From Actinomadura macrotermitis (lineage in GTDB: Bacteria; Actinomycetota; Actinomycetes; Streptosporangiales; Streptosporangiaceae), in NCBI RefSeq assembly GCF_009604375.1, contig NZ_WEGH01000006.1:1-64000 (forward strand): a DNA stretch of 64,000 bases, read 5' to 3'. Positions 29,967 through 39,106 of this stretch are shown one piece after another (position 1 is the stretch's first letter; every line of letters begins with the position of its first letter). Under the pieces are notes generated by a model. That model did no database searches. It was not told the DNA's origin and worked only from the letters and a program-made list of their open reading frames with translations. The position numbers and the translations under genes were made by a program.

Positions 29967-30383
29967 TCAGTTCCAGGGCGTCCAGTCCTGCACGTTCCAG
30001 GGCAGGTGGAAGTCGTAGACGACCAGGAAGGCCAGCACGGCCGCCGCCACCAGCAGGCCGGTGATCACGGCCATGACGGTGTTGCGCCTCTTGGCGCGCG
30101 GGTCCAGCGCCTTCTCCTTGGCGCGCTCGGCGGCCTGCTTCGCCTTGTGCAGCGCGGTCTGGGCCCAGGCGAACTCGGTCGCCAGGATGGCCAGGCCGAC
30201 GATGATGCCGAGGATGCCGGGGCCGGGGGCGACCATCATGACGAGGCCGCCGGCGAGGACGGCGGCGCCGACGGTGAAGACGCCGATCCGCCAGGTGGTG
30301 TTCAGCAGCGGGTTGCGCCGGATCCGCTCGCGGAAGCGGTGCAGCCGGCCCTCGGGGTTCTGTGTTTCATGGTTTATTGCCAC
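29967..30383 (-). CDS. TIGR02611-type small membrane protein (PGPGW family)
   Basis: The 138-residue protein has two helices at about 33-70 interrupted by the family motif APGPG, then a charged amphipathic segment (AKQAAERAKEKA) and a third helix at about 105-125 ending in a Trp-rich tail. This matches the actinobacterial TIGR02611 putative transmembrane family, of unknown function. It starts at a GTG after a weak AAGG. The gene ends 20 bp before the start of the DUF3533-type gene on the same strand, so they may be cotranscribed. Confidence 0.8.
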   Translation of the reverse strand: MAINHETQNPEGRLHRFRERIRRNPLLNTTWRIGVFTVGAAVLAGGLVMMVAPGPGILGIIVGLAILATEFAWAQTALHKAKQAAERAKEKALDPRAKRRNTVMAVITGLLVAAAVLAFLVVYDFHLPWNVQDWTPWN

Positions 30384-30417
30384 GAAATTACCTTAGGCCA
30401 AGACGGTGGGCACTTTG

Positions 30418-30459
30418 GGCGGAGGGCATGCATAAAGGGGTCTTTCCCCCATGCCGCCC
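30418..30459. other. Stem-loop in the 307-bp divergent region before the SsgA-like gene
   Basis: GGGCGG-AG-GGCATG and CATGCCGCCC form outer arms and GGGG/CCCC an inner stem around TCTTT. It lies 35 bp upstream of the TIGR02611-type gene start and 230 bp upstream of the SsgA-like gene. It could be a terminator-like or leader structure, or simply a chance GC-rich dyad. The rest of 30384-30690 shows T-rich tracts but no recognised riboswitch. Confidence 0.3.
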
Positions 30460-30690
30460 GGAGGGGTGAGACGTCCCCGAATGGGCAGCTCAAAAAATGG
30501 GTTTGTCCGTTTTTGCGCAGGTCAGCGGGTGCTTTCGGGCGGGTGAGTTGGCTCACAGCCGGGACCCGCGGCGGAATGTTCCCATGTCTTGCCCCCGTTA
30601 CGCGTCATAGATCGCGGGGACATCCGTGAGAGGGAGTGAACCACCGGTAGCACCCGCGCGAGTGCGGGACCGACGTCTGAAGGAATGGCC

Positions 30691-31110
30691 ATGAACAGCA
30701 GTACCACCGTGTCCACCGAGCTGGGCCTCCGCCTCGTCGTCCCCGACCGCACGACCGTCCCCTTGCTGGCCGGCCTGGAGTACGCGGCCGACGACCCGTA
30801 CGCCATCAGGATGGCGTTCTACGTCGGGGACGACGAACCGGTGGAGTGGATCTTCGCCCGGGAGCTGCTCACCGTCGGCATCGTGCGCAAGGTCGGGGAC
30901 GGGGACGTGGAGGTGTGGCCCGCCGGGCCGCAGGACGACGACACCCTCAACATCGCGCTGTCCTCCCCGTTCGGGGACGCCCTGTTCGAGGTGCCGCTGT
31001 CCCCGCTCGCCGACTTCCTGCACCGCACCTACCAGGCGGTGCCCGCGGGCCGCGAGGGCGAGTACATCGACATCGACAGCGAGCTGGAGAACCTGCTCTG
31101 GCCGTCCTAG
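30691..31110 (+). CDS. SsgA-family sporulation/cell division regulator (SsgB-like)
   Basis: The 139-residue protein has the SALP family pattern: LGLRLVVPD near the start, YAADDPYAIRMAFYVG, VEWIFARELL, GDGDVEVWP, and IALSSPFGDALFEVP. Length and the absence of extensions fit SsgB, the member thought to recruit FtsZ to sporulation septa in Streptomyces. This supports a sporulating actinomycete host. I chose ATG 30691 because AAGGA lies six bases upstream; the ATG two codons earlier directly abuts it. The stop overlaps the convergent sthA stop by 4 bp, so the two mRNAs are antisense at their ends. Confidence 0.9.
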   Translation: MNSSTTVSTELGLRLVVPDRTTVPLLAGLEYAADDPYAIRMAFYVGDDEPVEWIFARELLTVGIVRKVGDGDVEVWPAGPQDDDTLNIALSSPFGDALFEVPLSPLADFLHRTYQAVPAGREGEYIDIDSELENLLWPS

Positions 31111-32510
31111 CCGGTCAGGCGGGCGATGTGGCGCATCTTGTTCATCGCGTCCAGCGCCGCGACCTTGTAGGACTCGGCGAGCGTCGGGTAGTTGAACACG
31201 GCGTTGACCAGGTAGTCGACGGTGCCGCCGAGGCCCATCACGGTCTGCCCGATGTGCACCAGCTCGGTGGCGCCCGTGCCGAAGACGTGCACGCCGAGCA
31301 GCTCGCGGGTGTCGGGTGAGACCAGCAGCTTGAGCATGCCGTAGGAGTCGCCGATGATCTGGCCGCGGGCCAGCTCGCGGTAGCGCGACACCCCGACCTC
31401 GAAGGGGACCTTGGCCTCGGTCAGCGCGTCCTCGGTGCGCCCGACGAAGCTGATCTCGGGGATGGTGTAGATCCCGATCGGCTGCAGTTCGTGGATCTCG
31501 GCGACCGGCTCGCCGCACGCGTGGTGTGCGGCGAGCCGGCCCTGTTCCATCGAGGTGGCGGCCAGGGACGGGAACCCGATCACGTCGCCGACGGCGTAGA
31601 CGTGCCCGGCGCCGGTGCGGTAGGAGGCGTCGACCTTGATCCGGCCGCGGTGGTCGGCGGTGAGCCCGGCCGCCTCCAGGCCGAGCGCGTCGGTCATGCC
31701 CTGCCGCCCGGCCGAGTACATGACGGTGTCGGCGGGGATGCGCTTGCCGCTCTCCAGGACGGTCACCGCGCCGCCGCCGTGCCGCTCCACCGCGGCGACG
31801 GTCTCGCGGAACCGGAAGGTGACGGCCAGGTCGCGCAGGTGGTACTTGAGCGCCTCGACGATCTCCAGGTCGGCGAACTCCAGCATCCGCTCGCGCCGCT
31901 CGATCACGGTGACCTTGGTGCCGAGCGCGGCGAACATCGAGGCGTACTCGATGCCGATCACCCCGGCGCCGACGACGACCATGGTCTCGGGGATGCGCTC
32001 CAGGTGCACGATGCCGTCGGAGTCGATGACGGTGCTGTCGTCGAACTCCACGGTGCCCGGGCGCGCGGGCCGGGTCCCGGTGGCGATGACGATCTTGTCG
32101 GCGGTGACCTTCAGCTCCCGGCCGTCGCCGTTGTCCACCCCGATCACGGCCGGCTCCAGGAACCGCCCGTGCCCGGGCAGCACGGTGACGTGGTTGCGGG
32201 CGAGCTGGTTGCGGACGACGTCGACCTCCCGGCCGATCACGTGCTGGGTGCGCAGGCCGAGATCGGCGACGGTGATCTCCTCCTTGACCCGGTAGCTCTG
32301 CCCGTACAGCTCGCGCTGGTTCAGGCCGGTGAGATAGAGCACGGCCTCGCGCAGCGTCTTGGACGGGATCGTCCCGGTGTTGATGCAGACGCCGCCGAGC
32401 ATGGCCCGCCGGTCCACGATGGCCACCCGCCGGCCGAGCTTGGCCGCGGCGATCGCCGCGCGCTGCCCGCCGGGGCCGGACCCGAGCACGAGTACGTCGT
32501 AGTCGCTCAC
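31107..32510 (-). CDS. sthA: Si-specific NAD(P)(+) transhydrogenase (soluble)
   Basis: The 467-residue flavoprotein has the pyridine nucleotide-disulfide reductase plan: FAD loop GSGPGG (about 10-15), NAD(P) loop GAGVIGIEYAS (about 180-190), YAVGDV and a C-terminal dimerisation domain with FNYPTLAESYK. The redox motif reads CINTGTIPSK, with one Cys instead of the CxxxxC disulfide of lipoamide dehydrogenase; this single-Cys loop is typical of SthA. It equilibrates NADPH with NAD+ in the cytosol. The GTG at 32510 is chosen because the FAD-binding strand starts there; the longer open frame upstream is antisense to ppgK. It converges on the SsgA-like gene. Confidence 0.9.
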   Translation of the reverse strand: MSDYDVLVLGSGPGGQRAAIAAAKLGRRVAIVDRRAMLGGVCINTGTIPSKTLREAVLYLTGLNQRELYGQSYRVKEEITVADLGLRTQHVIGREVDVVRNQLARNHVTVLPGHGRFLEPAVIGVDNGDGRELKVTADKIVIATGTRPARPGTVEFDDSTVIDSDGIVHLERIPETMVVVGAGVIGIEYASMFAALGTKVTVIERRERMLEFADLEIVEALKYHLRDLAVTFRFRETVAAVERHGGGAVTVLESGKRIPADTVMYSAGRQGMTDALGLEAAGLTADHRGRIKVDASYRTGAGHVYAVGDVIGFPSLAATSMEQGRLAAHHACGEPVAEIHELQPIGIYTIPEISFVGRTEDALTEAKVPFEVGVSRYRELARGQIIGDSYGMLKLLVSPDTRELLGVHVFGTGATELVHIGQTVMGLGGTVDYLVNAVFNYPTLAESYKVAALDAMNKMRHIARLTG

Positions 32511-32594
32511 GGCTTCCAGTGTGACCGCGGCGGGCGTTCCCCATAAGGCCCGCGCCGCTTCTTTAGATAGGAACGAATCGGGCACGGGTAGGCC

Positions 32595-33338
32595 ATGAGC
32601 ATGCGGATGCTGGGCATCGACATCGGCGGATCGGGGATCAAGGGCGCCCCGGTCGATCTGACCACGGGCGAGTTCACCGAGGAGCGGCTGCGCATCGAGA
32701 CGCCGCAGCCGGCCAGGCCGGACGCGGTCGCGGACGTGCTGGCGCGGATCACGGCGCACTTCGGCGGGGACGGGCCCGTCGGCGTGACCTATCCGGGCGT
32801 GGTGATCGGCGGGGTGACGCACAGCGCCGCCAACGTGGACAAGTCCTGGATCGGCACCGACGCGGCGGCGCTGTTCGCCAAGGCGACCGGCCGGCCGGTG
32901 ACGGTGCTGAACGACGCCGACGCGGCCGGGGTGGCCGAGATGCGGTTCGGCGCGGGCAAGGGCCAGAACGGGACCGTGGTGGTGCTCACGCTCGGTACCG
33001 GGATCGGCAGCGCGCTGTTCAGCCAGGGGGTGCTGGTGCCCAACACCGAGTTCGGGCATCTGCAGCTGCACGGCAAGGACGCCGAGCTGCGCGCGTCGGC
33101 CAAGGTCCGCGAGGACCACGATCTCAGCTGGGACAAGTGGGCCGAGCGGCTGAGCGAGTACATGCGGCACCTGGAGATGCTGATCTCACCGGCGCTGATC
33201 ATCGTGGGCGGCGGGGTGAGCAAGAAGGCCGACCGGTTCATCCCGCTGATCGAGGGGGTGCGGGCGCCGATCGTGCCCGCGGCGCTGGTCAACCACGCCG
33301 GGATCGTCGGCGCGGCGATGGCGGCGTCGGAGGTCTAG
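32595..33338 (+). CDS. ppgK: Polyphosphate glucokinase
   Basis: The 247-residue ROK-family kinase has the phosphate-1 loop GIDIGGSGIKG (about 7-17), the catalytic Asp in NDADAAG, the phosphate-2 motif LTLGTGIGSALF, and the actinobacterial EFGHLQLHGKDAE segment in place of the zinc-binding motif of other ROK proteins. These are features of polyphosphate/ATP-dependent glucokinases, which phosphorylate glucose in the cytosol. It is divergent from sthA, with 84 bp between starts, and convergent with the GH38 gene, overlapping its stop by 4 bp. Linkage to an NADP(H) enzyme and a glycoside operon is consistent with sugar catabolism. Confidence 0.92.
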   Translation: MSMRMLGIDIGGSGIKGAPVDLTTGEFTEERLRIETPQPARPDAVADVLARITAHFGGDGPVGVTYPGVVIGGVTHSAANVDKSWIGTDAAALFAKATGRPVTVLNDADAAGVAEMRFGAGKGQNGTVVVLTLGTGIGSALFSQGVLVPNTEFGHLQLHGKDAELRASAKVREDHDLSWDKWAERLSEYMRHLEMLISPALIIVGGGVSKKADRFIPLIEGVRAPIVPAALVNHAGIVGAAMAASEV

Positions 33339-36031
33339 AGGCGGCGCAGCCGGACGGTCGCGATCTCCCAGGGGCGCAGCGGCAGCCGCAGCACGCCGCC
33401 CCGCGCCGGGAGGGTCTCGCCGGGGCGGCCGCGCAGGTCGGCGCGGGCCGCCTCGGCGACGGCACGGATCTCGGCGACGGCGGGAGTGTCCTGTTCGGCG
33501 ACGACACGGACCTCGGTCCAGCCGTCGTCGCGAGCGCGCAGTGACGTCAGCACCACGCCCGCCCCGGTGATCTCCAGGCCGGTGCCGCCGGGGCGCAGGG
33601 CGCGGCCGGGCGGGCCGTAGCCGGCGGCGGTGAGCAGGTCGTGCCGGTAGGCCTCGGCGGCGGCGAGGACCTCCGGCCCGGGCCGGTCGCCGGTGTAGGG
33701 CAGCACGGCGAGGCCGAAGGCCTGCTCGCCCCGGCACTGCCCGCGCGGCGTCGCCAGCTGCGGCCCGGCGGGCTGGTCGCGGTAGGCGTTGCGGTCGCGG
33801 CTGAGGTGCCCGAACGAGCGCAGCAGCGTGATCGCCAGCTCGCCGTCCACCACCTCGTACTCGGCGGGGTGCTCCAGCAGCGCCGCGACGCCGCCCGCCG
33901 CCGCGAAGCCGTAGGCGGGGTAGGTCGGCAGCGGGCGCTCGCCCCAGCCGCCCTCGGGTTCGGGACCGCGCTCCACGATCGCGAACTGGCCTTCGGCGAA
34001 GGAGACGGGGGCTTCGCGCGGCAGCGGCAGGTGCAGCCGGACGCGGTGGTCGGCGCAGCGGTTGTCGAAGGTGACGCCGAGGCGCAGGAACGGCTCGCCC
34101 GTGCGCAGTTCGGCGCGGGTGGTGACGACGACCTCCTCGGTCGTGTCGGTGCGGGCGTCCGCGGTGAAGTCCCCGGCGGCGGGCCAGCGGTAGACGCGGA
34201 CGATGTCGAGCGCGGCGACGAGCGGGCCCGGCCACACCGGCACGACGCGCACGCTGAGCGGCCGGTCGACCACGGTGTCGTGTGCGGGCGGGGCGTGGTT
34301 GTAGCTGTCGCCGAGGTCGCCGCCGTCGACCAGGCGGCCGATGCCCTCGATCACGGTGCCGTCGGGGGTGTGCAGGGTGAGGGTGCCGGCGGGGGCGACC
34401 TCGGCGCGCAGCAGGCCGTTGTCGAGGACGTGCTCCTCGGCGCGGGCGGGCGCGGTGACCGGTTCGTCCGCCGGTTCGGGGCGGACGGCGGTCATGCCGA
34501 GCGCGGGGACGTCCACCATCGCGGCGACCGTGCGGCGGGGCGCGGCCAGGATGCGCACGCGCCACTCCCCGTCCGCGCCGCGCAGCGCGTCGCGGACCTC
34601 GCCGATGTCGAACGTCCCCTCGGCCCGGTGGGTCACGTGGAAGGTGAGGGTGCGGTCCCCGACCTCCCAGCCGTCGACCTCCTGCCCGAACAGCACTCGC
34701 CCGTAGATCCGCTCCAGGACGGTCGGCAGCGCCGCGGCCGGGTGGACGGCGTCGTCCAGCACGGTCGGCGCGGTCTGCAGGGTCTGCGCGGGGTAGAGGC
34801 GGCCGTCGCCGTCGCGCAGCGCGACCGGCGCCCCCTCGGCGGCCGGGACGTCCAGCACCACCAGGCCGGTGCGGCGCGCCGGGCCCGGGTTGAACACCAG
34901 GTGCGCCCCGGTGGGCAGCCCGGCGGCGAGGTCGGCGGTGACCAGGTCGCAGACGGCGCGGCCGAGCTGCTCGGCCTCGGCCATGCGGGCGGCGACCTGC
35001 TCGGCGGTCTCGTCGCTGCCGCAGCCGGTGACCGAGTCGTGGCAGCTCACCTCGATCAGCCGCCGCCACGCCATGTCCAGGAAGCGCTGCGCGGGGCCGG
35101 TGTGCCAGAGCGCGGCGAGCGGTTCGGCGTAGCGCTGGACGATCCGTTCCGCGCGGCCCATCGCCTGCTTCAGCGGGACGCGCGCCGACAGCACCCCGGG
35201 CAGGATGTTGGCGCGGGCGTGCGAGCGCAGCTCCCCGTCGACGACCGGCAGGCCCTCCACCGAGGGGTCCTCGGCGGCGAAGTAGCCCGCGAGGGTGTCC
35301 AGCCGCATGGGGCGCCCGGCGGCGGCGAGCCGGTCGGGCAGGTCGGCGGCGGGCGCGGTGTGGTCGGCGCCGTACATCGCCAGCAGCGGGCCGCCGCCGG
35401 GCCGCCAGGCCCGCATCCGCTCGGCGAACCCGGCGGCGCGGGCCGGCAGCAGATCGGCGCTTTCGAACATCGAGGCGGCGTTGCCGTAGCCGCCTTCGGG
35501 CAGGTACTCGGTGCGGATCGCGGTGCCGTCGGGGGCGCGCCAGGCGAACGCGTGCGCGTCGACCTTCGCGGGCACGCCCCGCCACACGCACGCGTGCCCG
35601 ATCCCGGCGCCGCGCAGGATCTGCGGCATCTGCGCGCAGTGCCCGAACTGGTCGGGCAGATAGCCGACGGGCATGGCGGCGCCGAGCTCCTCGGCCCGGC
35701 GCAGGCCGAGTTCCAGGTTCCGCACGATCGTCTCGCCGGAGCACAGGAACTCGTCGTGCAGGATCTGCCAGGGCCCGACGGCGAGGCGCCCGGCCCGGAC
35801 CAGGGCGGCGACGCGCTCGCGCCGCTCGGGCCGCACCTCCAGGTAGTCGTCGACGGCGGCCATCTGCCCGTCGAGGGTGAAGTGCCAGCGCGGGTCGCGC
35901 TCCATGTGCTCCAGGACGTCGTCGAGGAGCGCGACGAGGCGGAGCCGGAACCGCTGGAACGGCAGGTACCACTCGCGGTCCCAGTGGGTGTGCGGGACGA
36001 CCACGATCGGGTCGCCGCCCGTCATCCGCAT
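33335..36031 (-). CDS. GH38 alpha-mannosidase
   Basis: The 898-residue protein is a glycoside hydrolase family 38 alpha-mannosidase. The N-terminal catalytic barrel has the zinc motif HTHWDREW (14-21, His14 and Asp16-18 region) and the nucleophile Asp127 in YLPDQFGH. EVSCHDSVTG supplies a further zinc His. The middle helical and C-terminal beta-sandwich domains follow. There is no signal peptide, so it should trim mannosides, or possibly related sugars, after uptake. ATG 36031 has GAGG 10 bases upstream and overlaps the PHP gene stop; ATG 36025 forms an ATGA overlap and is equally possible. It is the last gene of the six-gene ABC operon that feeds it. Confidence 0.92.
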   Translation of the reverse strand: MRMTGGDPIVVVPHTHWDREWYLPFQRFRLRLVALLDDVLEHMERDPRWHFTLDGQMAAVDDYLEVRPERRERVAALVRAGRLAVGPWQILHDEFLCSGETIVRNLELGLRRAEELGAAMPVGYLPDQFGHCAQMPQILRGAGIGHACVWRGVPAKVDAHAFAWRAPDGTAIRTEYLPEGGYGNAASMFESADLLPARAAGFAERMRAWRPGGGPLLAMYGADHTAPAADLPDRLAAAGRPMRLDTLAGYFAAEDPSVEGLPVVDGELRSHARANILPGVLSARVPLKQAMGRAERIVQRYAEPLAALWHTGPAQRFLDMAWRRLIEVSCHDSVTGCGSDETAEQVAARMAEAEQLGRAVCDLVTADLAAGLPTGAHLVFNPGPARRTGLVVLDVPAAEGAPVALRDGDGRLYPAQTLQTAPTVLDDAVHPAAALPTVLERIYGRVLFGQEVDGWEVGDRTLTFHVTHRAEGTFDIGEVRDALRGADGEWRVRILAAPRRTVAAMVDVPALGMTAVRPEPADEPVTAPARAEEHVLDNGLLRAEVAPAGTLTLHTPDGTVIEGIGRLVDGGDLGDSYNHAPPAHDTVVDRPLSVRVVPVWPGPLVAALDIVRVYRWPAAGDFTADARTDTTEEVVVTTRAELRTGEPFLRLGVTFDNRCADHRVRLHLPLPREAPVSFAEGQFAIVERGPEPEGGWGERPLPTYPAYGFAAAGGVAALLEHPAEYEVVDGELAITLLRSFGHLSRDRNAYRDQPAGPQLATPRGQCRGEQAFGLAVLPYTGDRPGPEVLAAAEAYRHDLLTAAGYGPPGRALRPGGTGLEITGAGVVLTSLRARDDGWTEVRVVAEQDTPAVAEIRAVAEAARADLRGRPGETLPARGGVLRLPLRPWEIATVRLRRL

Positions 36032-37215
36032 AGCGAGATCACCTCGTTGGCGCTGCTCTCCAGGTGGTGCATGCCGTCCCGGCGGGCGGGGAACCGGACC
36101 AGATCGCCGCGCACCGCCCGGCGGCGGCCGTCGGGATCGACCAGGACGGTGCCGTCGGCGTCGATCGCGATCAGCTCGTCCTGCACGCGCAGCAGCACGG
36201 GCGCGTCGCGGCCGGCCGAGACGGCGGTGCGGCCGGCGGCGAGCGCGCCGACGACGTCGTCGCCCTCGGCCAGCACCCAGGTGGTGGGCTCGCCGATCAG
36301 CTTGTGCTGGGCGGGGTCGTGGAAGTCGCTGCCGCCGAGCGGGACGACGCCGTCGTGCCAGAGCCGCGCCCACGCCAGCGGCGCGCCCCAGGTGCGGTCC
36401 CACCAGGACGAGTGCCAGATCTCGGCGTGCCGGGGGCGGGGCGCGCCGTTCGGCAGCGGCCGCCGCCACGCGCAGTCGCCGCTGAGCGGGTGGTTGATCG
36501 ACAGGACGCCGTCGCCGACGTCCCATTCGGCGGTGGGGCGGCGGAAGTCGATCCAGCCGATGTCGCCGAACGCGTTGGCGTGCCCGAGGTCGGTGGTGAC
36601 CTCCTGCCCCGGCACCAGGACGATCCCGGCATGCGAGGCGGCGGCGGGCAGCTCGGCGTGGTGGCTGACGGTGTTGTGGTCGGTGACGGCGAGGTAGTCC
36701 AGGCCGCGGCCGGCGGCGAGGCAGGCCAGCTCGGGGACGGTGAGGGTGCCGTCGCTGTGCACGGTGTGGGCGTGCAGGTCGCCGGCGAGCCAGCGCATCC
36801 CGGCGGGCGCGGGCAGCTCGCGGCGCGGCGCGCGCTCGGGCACCGGGGGCAGGGCGGGCGGCTGCGGCGGTGCGGGCGCCGAGGTCGTGGTGGTGACGGT
36901 GACCTCGTAGGGGACGCCGTCCGGCGGGACGCGGTGCAGGCCGAGCCACACGTGCCAGACGCCCGGTTCCAGTTCGCCGGGCAGGTAGCCGGGCGTCGCC
37001 CAGTCCGCGCTGACCGTGTACTCGTCGCGCGCGCCGCCCGACCAGCCGCGGAAACCCGCCGGGCCGCCGCAGCCGAGGTCGATGACGCCGCCCTCGTGGG
37101 AGAGGCGGACGGTGAGCGCGGCCGTGCCCGGCGGCACCTCGACGGGCAGCTCGCGCAGGTGGGCCTCCAGCCGGTCCTCCAGCGTCCAGCGGCCCCGGTG
37201 CACGGTCGTGGTCAC
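36022..37215 (-). CDS. CehA/McbA-type PHP metallophosphoesterase
   Basis: The 397-residue protein has a beta-rich N-terminal domain (about 1-115, likely carbohydrate- or protein-binding), a Pro-rich linker, and a PHP domain (about 138-310) with DLHAHTVHSDG, TDHNTVS, an INHP motif and GGSDFHD. PHP enzymes of the CehA/McbA type cleave phosphoesters with a trinuclear metal site. No signal peptide is seen. Its place between the ABC ATPase and the mannosidase, with 4-bp overlap on one side (GTGA) and a short overlap on the other, suggests it removes phosphate from imported phosphorylated glycans, for example phosphomannosides or glycerophospho-sugars. That last step is inference. Confidence 0.82.
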   Translation of the reverse strand: MTTTVHRGRWTLEDRLEAHLRELPVEVPPGTAALTVRLSHEGGVIDLGCGGPAGFRGWSGGARDEYTVSADWATPGYLPGELEPGVWHVWLGLHRVPPDGVPYEVTVTTTTSAPAPPQPPALPPVPERAPRRELPAPAGMRWLAGDLHAHTVHSDGTLTVPELACLAAGRGLDYLAVTDHNTVSHHAELPAAASHAGIVLVPGQEVTTDLGHANAFGDIGWIDFRRPTAEWDVGDGVLSINHPLSGDCAWRRPLPNGAPRPRHAEIWHSSWWDRTWGAPLAWARLWHDGVVPLGGSDFHDPAQHKLIGEPTTWVLAEGDDVVGALAAGRTAVSAGRDAPVLLRVQDELIAIDADGTVLVDPDGRRRAVRGDLVRFPARRDGMHHLESSANEVISLCG

Positions 37216-38285
37216 CGGTCCACCACCAGTTCGCCGTCCCGGTAGAGCAGGGCGCGGTCGGGGCGGGGCACCGCCCAGCCCCGCGCGCCCGGCTCAGGTT
37301 CGCGGCCCTCCCCCACCAGGGCGTGCACCGCCTGCCCCGCCGCGTCGAGCGTGACCAGGGACGAGCCGCCCAGGTTCTCCACGACGGCCACCCGCCCGGC
37401 GAACGCGCCGTCCGCCGCCTTCCCGCTGTACTCCAGATACTCCGGCCGCACCCCGAACACCACCTCCTCGCCCGCCGCGACCAGCCCGCGCGCGCTCACC
37501 GGCAACGGCAGGACGGCCCCGGCCACCGTGATCTGCTCCCCTTCTACCCGGCCGGGCAGCAGGTTCATCGGGGTCGAGCCGATGAACGAGGCGACGAACA
37601 GGTTCGCCGGGCGCCGGAACACCTCCGCCGGGGTGCCGACCTGGCGGATCCGGCCCGCCTCCATCACCGCCATCCGGTCGGCCATGGCGAGGGCCTCGGC
37701 CTGGTCGTGGGTGACGAAGACGGTGGTCACGGCCAGCTCGTTCTGCAGCCGCTTCAGGAACGTGCGCGCCTCCAGGCGCAGGCGGGCGTCGAGGTTGGAC
37801 AGCGGCTCGTCCAGCAGGAAGACCTTCGGGCGGGCGGCCATGGCGCGGGCGAGGGCGACGCGCTGCTGCTGCCCGCCCGACAGCTCGCCGGGGCGGCGGG
37901 CCAGGAGCGTTTCCAGGCCGAGGGACCCGGCGACGTCCTCGGCCGCCCGGTGCCGCTCCTCGCGGCCGGCCCGGCGGACCCGCAGCGGGTAGGCGATGTT
38001 GTCGGCGACGGTCATGTGCGGGAACAGGGCGTAGTCCTGGAAGACCATGCCGACGTCGCGGCGGCCCGGCGGCAGCCGTGTCACGTCGGCGCCGCCGATG
38101 CGGACCGTCCCGGCCGACGCGGTCTCCAGCCCGGCGACGGTGCGCAGCAGCGTGGTCTTGCCGCAGCCGGACGGGCCGAGCAGCGCGAAGAACTCCCCGT
38201 CGGCGACGGCCAGGTCCAGCGCGGCCAAGGCGCGGACGCCGCCCGGATAGTCCTTGGTGATCCCGGTCAGGGCGAGGTCCGCCAT
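37212..38285 (-). CDS. Sugar ABC transporter ATP-binding protein (UgpC/MsmK-like)
   Basis: The 357-residue ATPase has Walker A GPSGCGKTT (about 37-45), the Q loop VFQDYALFPHMTV, signature LSGGQQQR, Walker B VFLLDEPLSNLDA and the H loop THDQAEA, followed by a TOBE-type C-terminal domain (about 240-357). This fits the CUT1 family importers of di-/oligosaccharides or glycerol-3-phosphate. Its start overlaps the permease stop by one base (TGATG), and its stop overlaps the PHP gene start (GTGA). Unlike many actinobacteria that share one MsmK among importers, this operon carries its own ATPase. Confidence 0.93.
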   Translation of the reverse strand: MADLALTGITKDYPGGVRALAALDLAVADGEFFALLGPSGCGKTTLLRTVAGLETASAGTVRIGGADVTRLPPGRRDVGMVFQDYALFPHMTVADNIAYPLRVRRAGREERHRAAEDVAGSLGLETLLARRPGELSGGQQQRVALARAMAARPKVFLLDEPLSNLDARLRLEARTFLKRLQNELAVTTVFVTHDQAEALAMADRMAVMEAGRIRQVGTPAEVFRRPANLFVASFIGSTPMNLLPGRVEGEQITVAGAVLPLPVSARGLVAAGEEVVFGVRPEYLEYSGKAADGAFAGRVAVVENLGGSSLVTLDAAGQAVHALVGEGREPEPGARGWAVPRPDRALLYRDGELVVDR

Positions 38286-39106
38286 CAGCGTTTGGTCCCT
38301 CCGTGGAAGCGGAACCCGTACCGGCGGCTCACCAGCAGGTACATCGCCACGACCGGCAGGGAGTACAGCAGCGAGAAGGTGGCGATGAGGGGCAGGTCGG
38401 GCTGGCCGCCCTCGGTGTAGAAGGTGAACATGATCACTGAGGCGGGGGCCTTGGCGGGGTCGCGCAGCAGCAGGAACGGCATCAGGAAGTCGCCCCACAC
38501 CTGCGCGACCGTCCAGACCCCGACGGTGGCGAGGCCGGGCCGCACCACCGGGACCACGACGTGCCGCAGCGTCTGCAGCGGCGAGGCGCCGAAGACCCGG
38601 GCGGCCTCCTCACAGGAGACCGGGGTGGCGTCGGTGAAGTCCTTGAGGATGAAGATCGCGGTGGGCAGCAGGCCGCCGGTCAGCACCAGGATCACGCCGA
38701 GCCGCGAGTCGATCAGGTGCAGCTCGAAGGCGAGCAGGAAGATCGGCACCATCGCGGCGGTGCCGGTGATGATCGACGACAGCAGGAGCAGCAGGTACAG
38801 CAGCGCGTCGCGGCCGGGCACCCGGACCCGGCTGAGCGCGTAGGCGGCGGGCGCGGCGAGGGCGACGACGAGCAGCGCGGTGCCGGCGGCCAGCAGGACC
38901 GAGTTGCGCAGCGACGCCACGGCGTAGGGATTGTCGAGCAGCGCCCGGAAGTTACGGAAGGTGAAGTCGGGCACGGACGCGGTGATCGAGGGGCTGGCGT
39001 CGAACGGCGCGGACGCCAGCCAGAGCAGGGGCAGCGCGAAGAAGGCCAGCACGAGCGCGACGAACGCGGCGAACGCGACGCGGCGCAGGAGGTCGCGGGG
39101 CGTCAC
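38285..39106 (-). CDS. Carbohydrate ABC transporter permease, MalG type
   Basis: The 273-residue protein has six membrane helices and the coupling-helix motif EEAARVFGASPLQTLRHVVVP (cited in two parts, EEAARVFGAS and SPLQTLRHVVVP), with the conserved EAA and Gly typical of importers. The N-terminal helix is followed by a periplasmic loop (SPSITASVPDF, then TFRNFRALL), a MalG trait. GTG 39106 overlaps the MalF-type gene stop (GTGA), indicating coupling. It pairs with the other permease to import a sugar in the CUT1 class. Confidence 0.92.
   Translation of the reverse strand: MTPRDLLRRVAFAAFVALVLAFFALPLLWLASAPFDASPSITASVPDFTFRNFRALLDNPYAVASLRNSVLLAAGTALLVVALAAPAAYALSRVRVPGRDALLYLLLLLSSIITGTAAMVPIFLLAFELHLIDSRLGVILVLTGGLLPTAIFILKDFTDATPVSCEEAARVFGASPLQTLRHVVVPVVRPGLATVGVWTVAQVWGDFLMPFLLLRDPAKAPASVIMFTFYTEGGQPDLPLIATFSLLYSLPVVAMYLLVSRRYGFRFHGGTKR

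Noticed and set aside
31107..33170. An extended 687-residue SthA
   Set aside because: The upstream 220 codons are antisense to ppgK and lack homologous sequence; the FAD-binding start fits GTG 32510.
33186..35972. A 928-codon minus-strand frame inside the GH38 gene
   Set aside because: Arg/Ala/Pro-rich wrong-frame translation; the GH38 frame carries the catalytic motifs.
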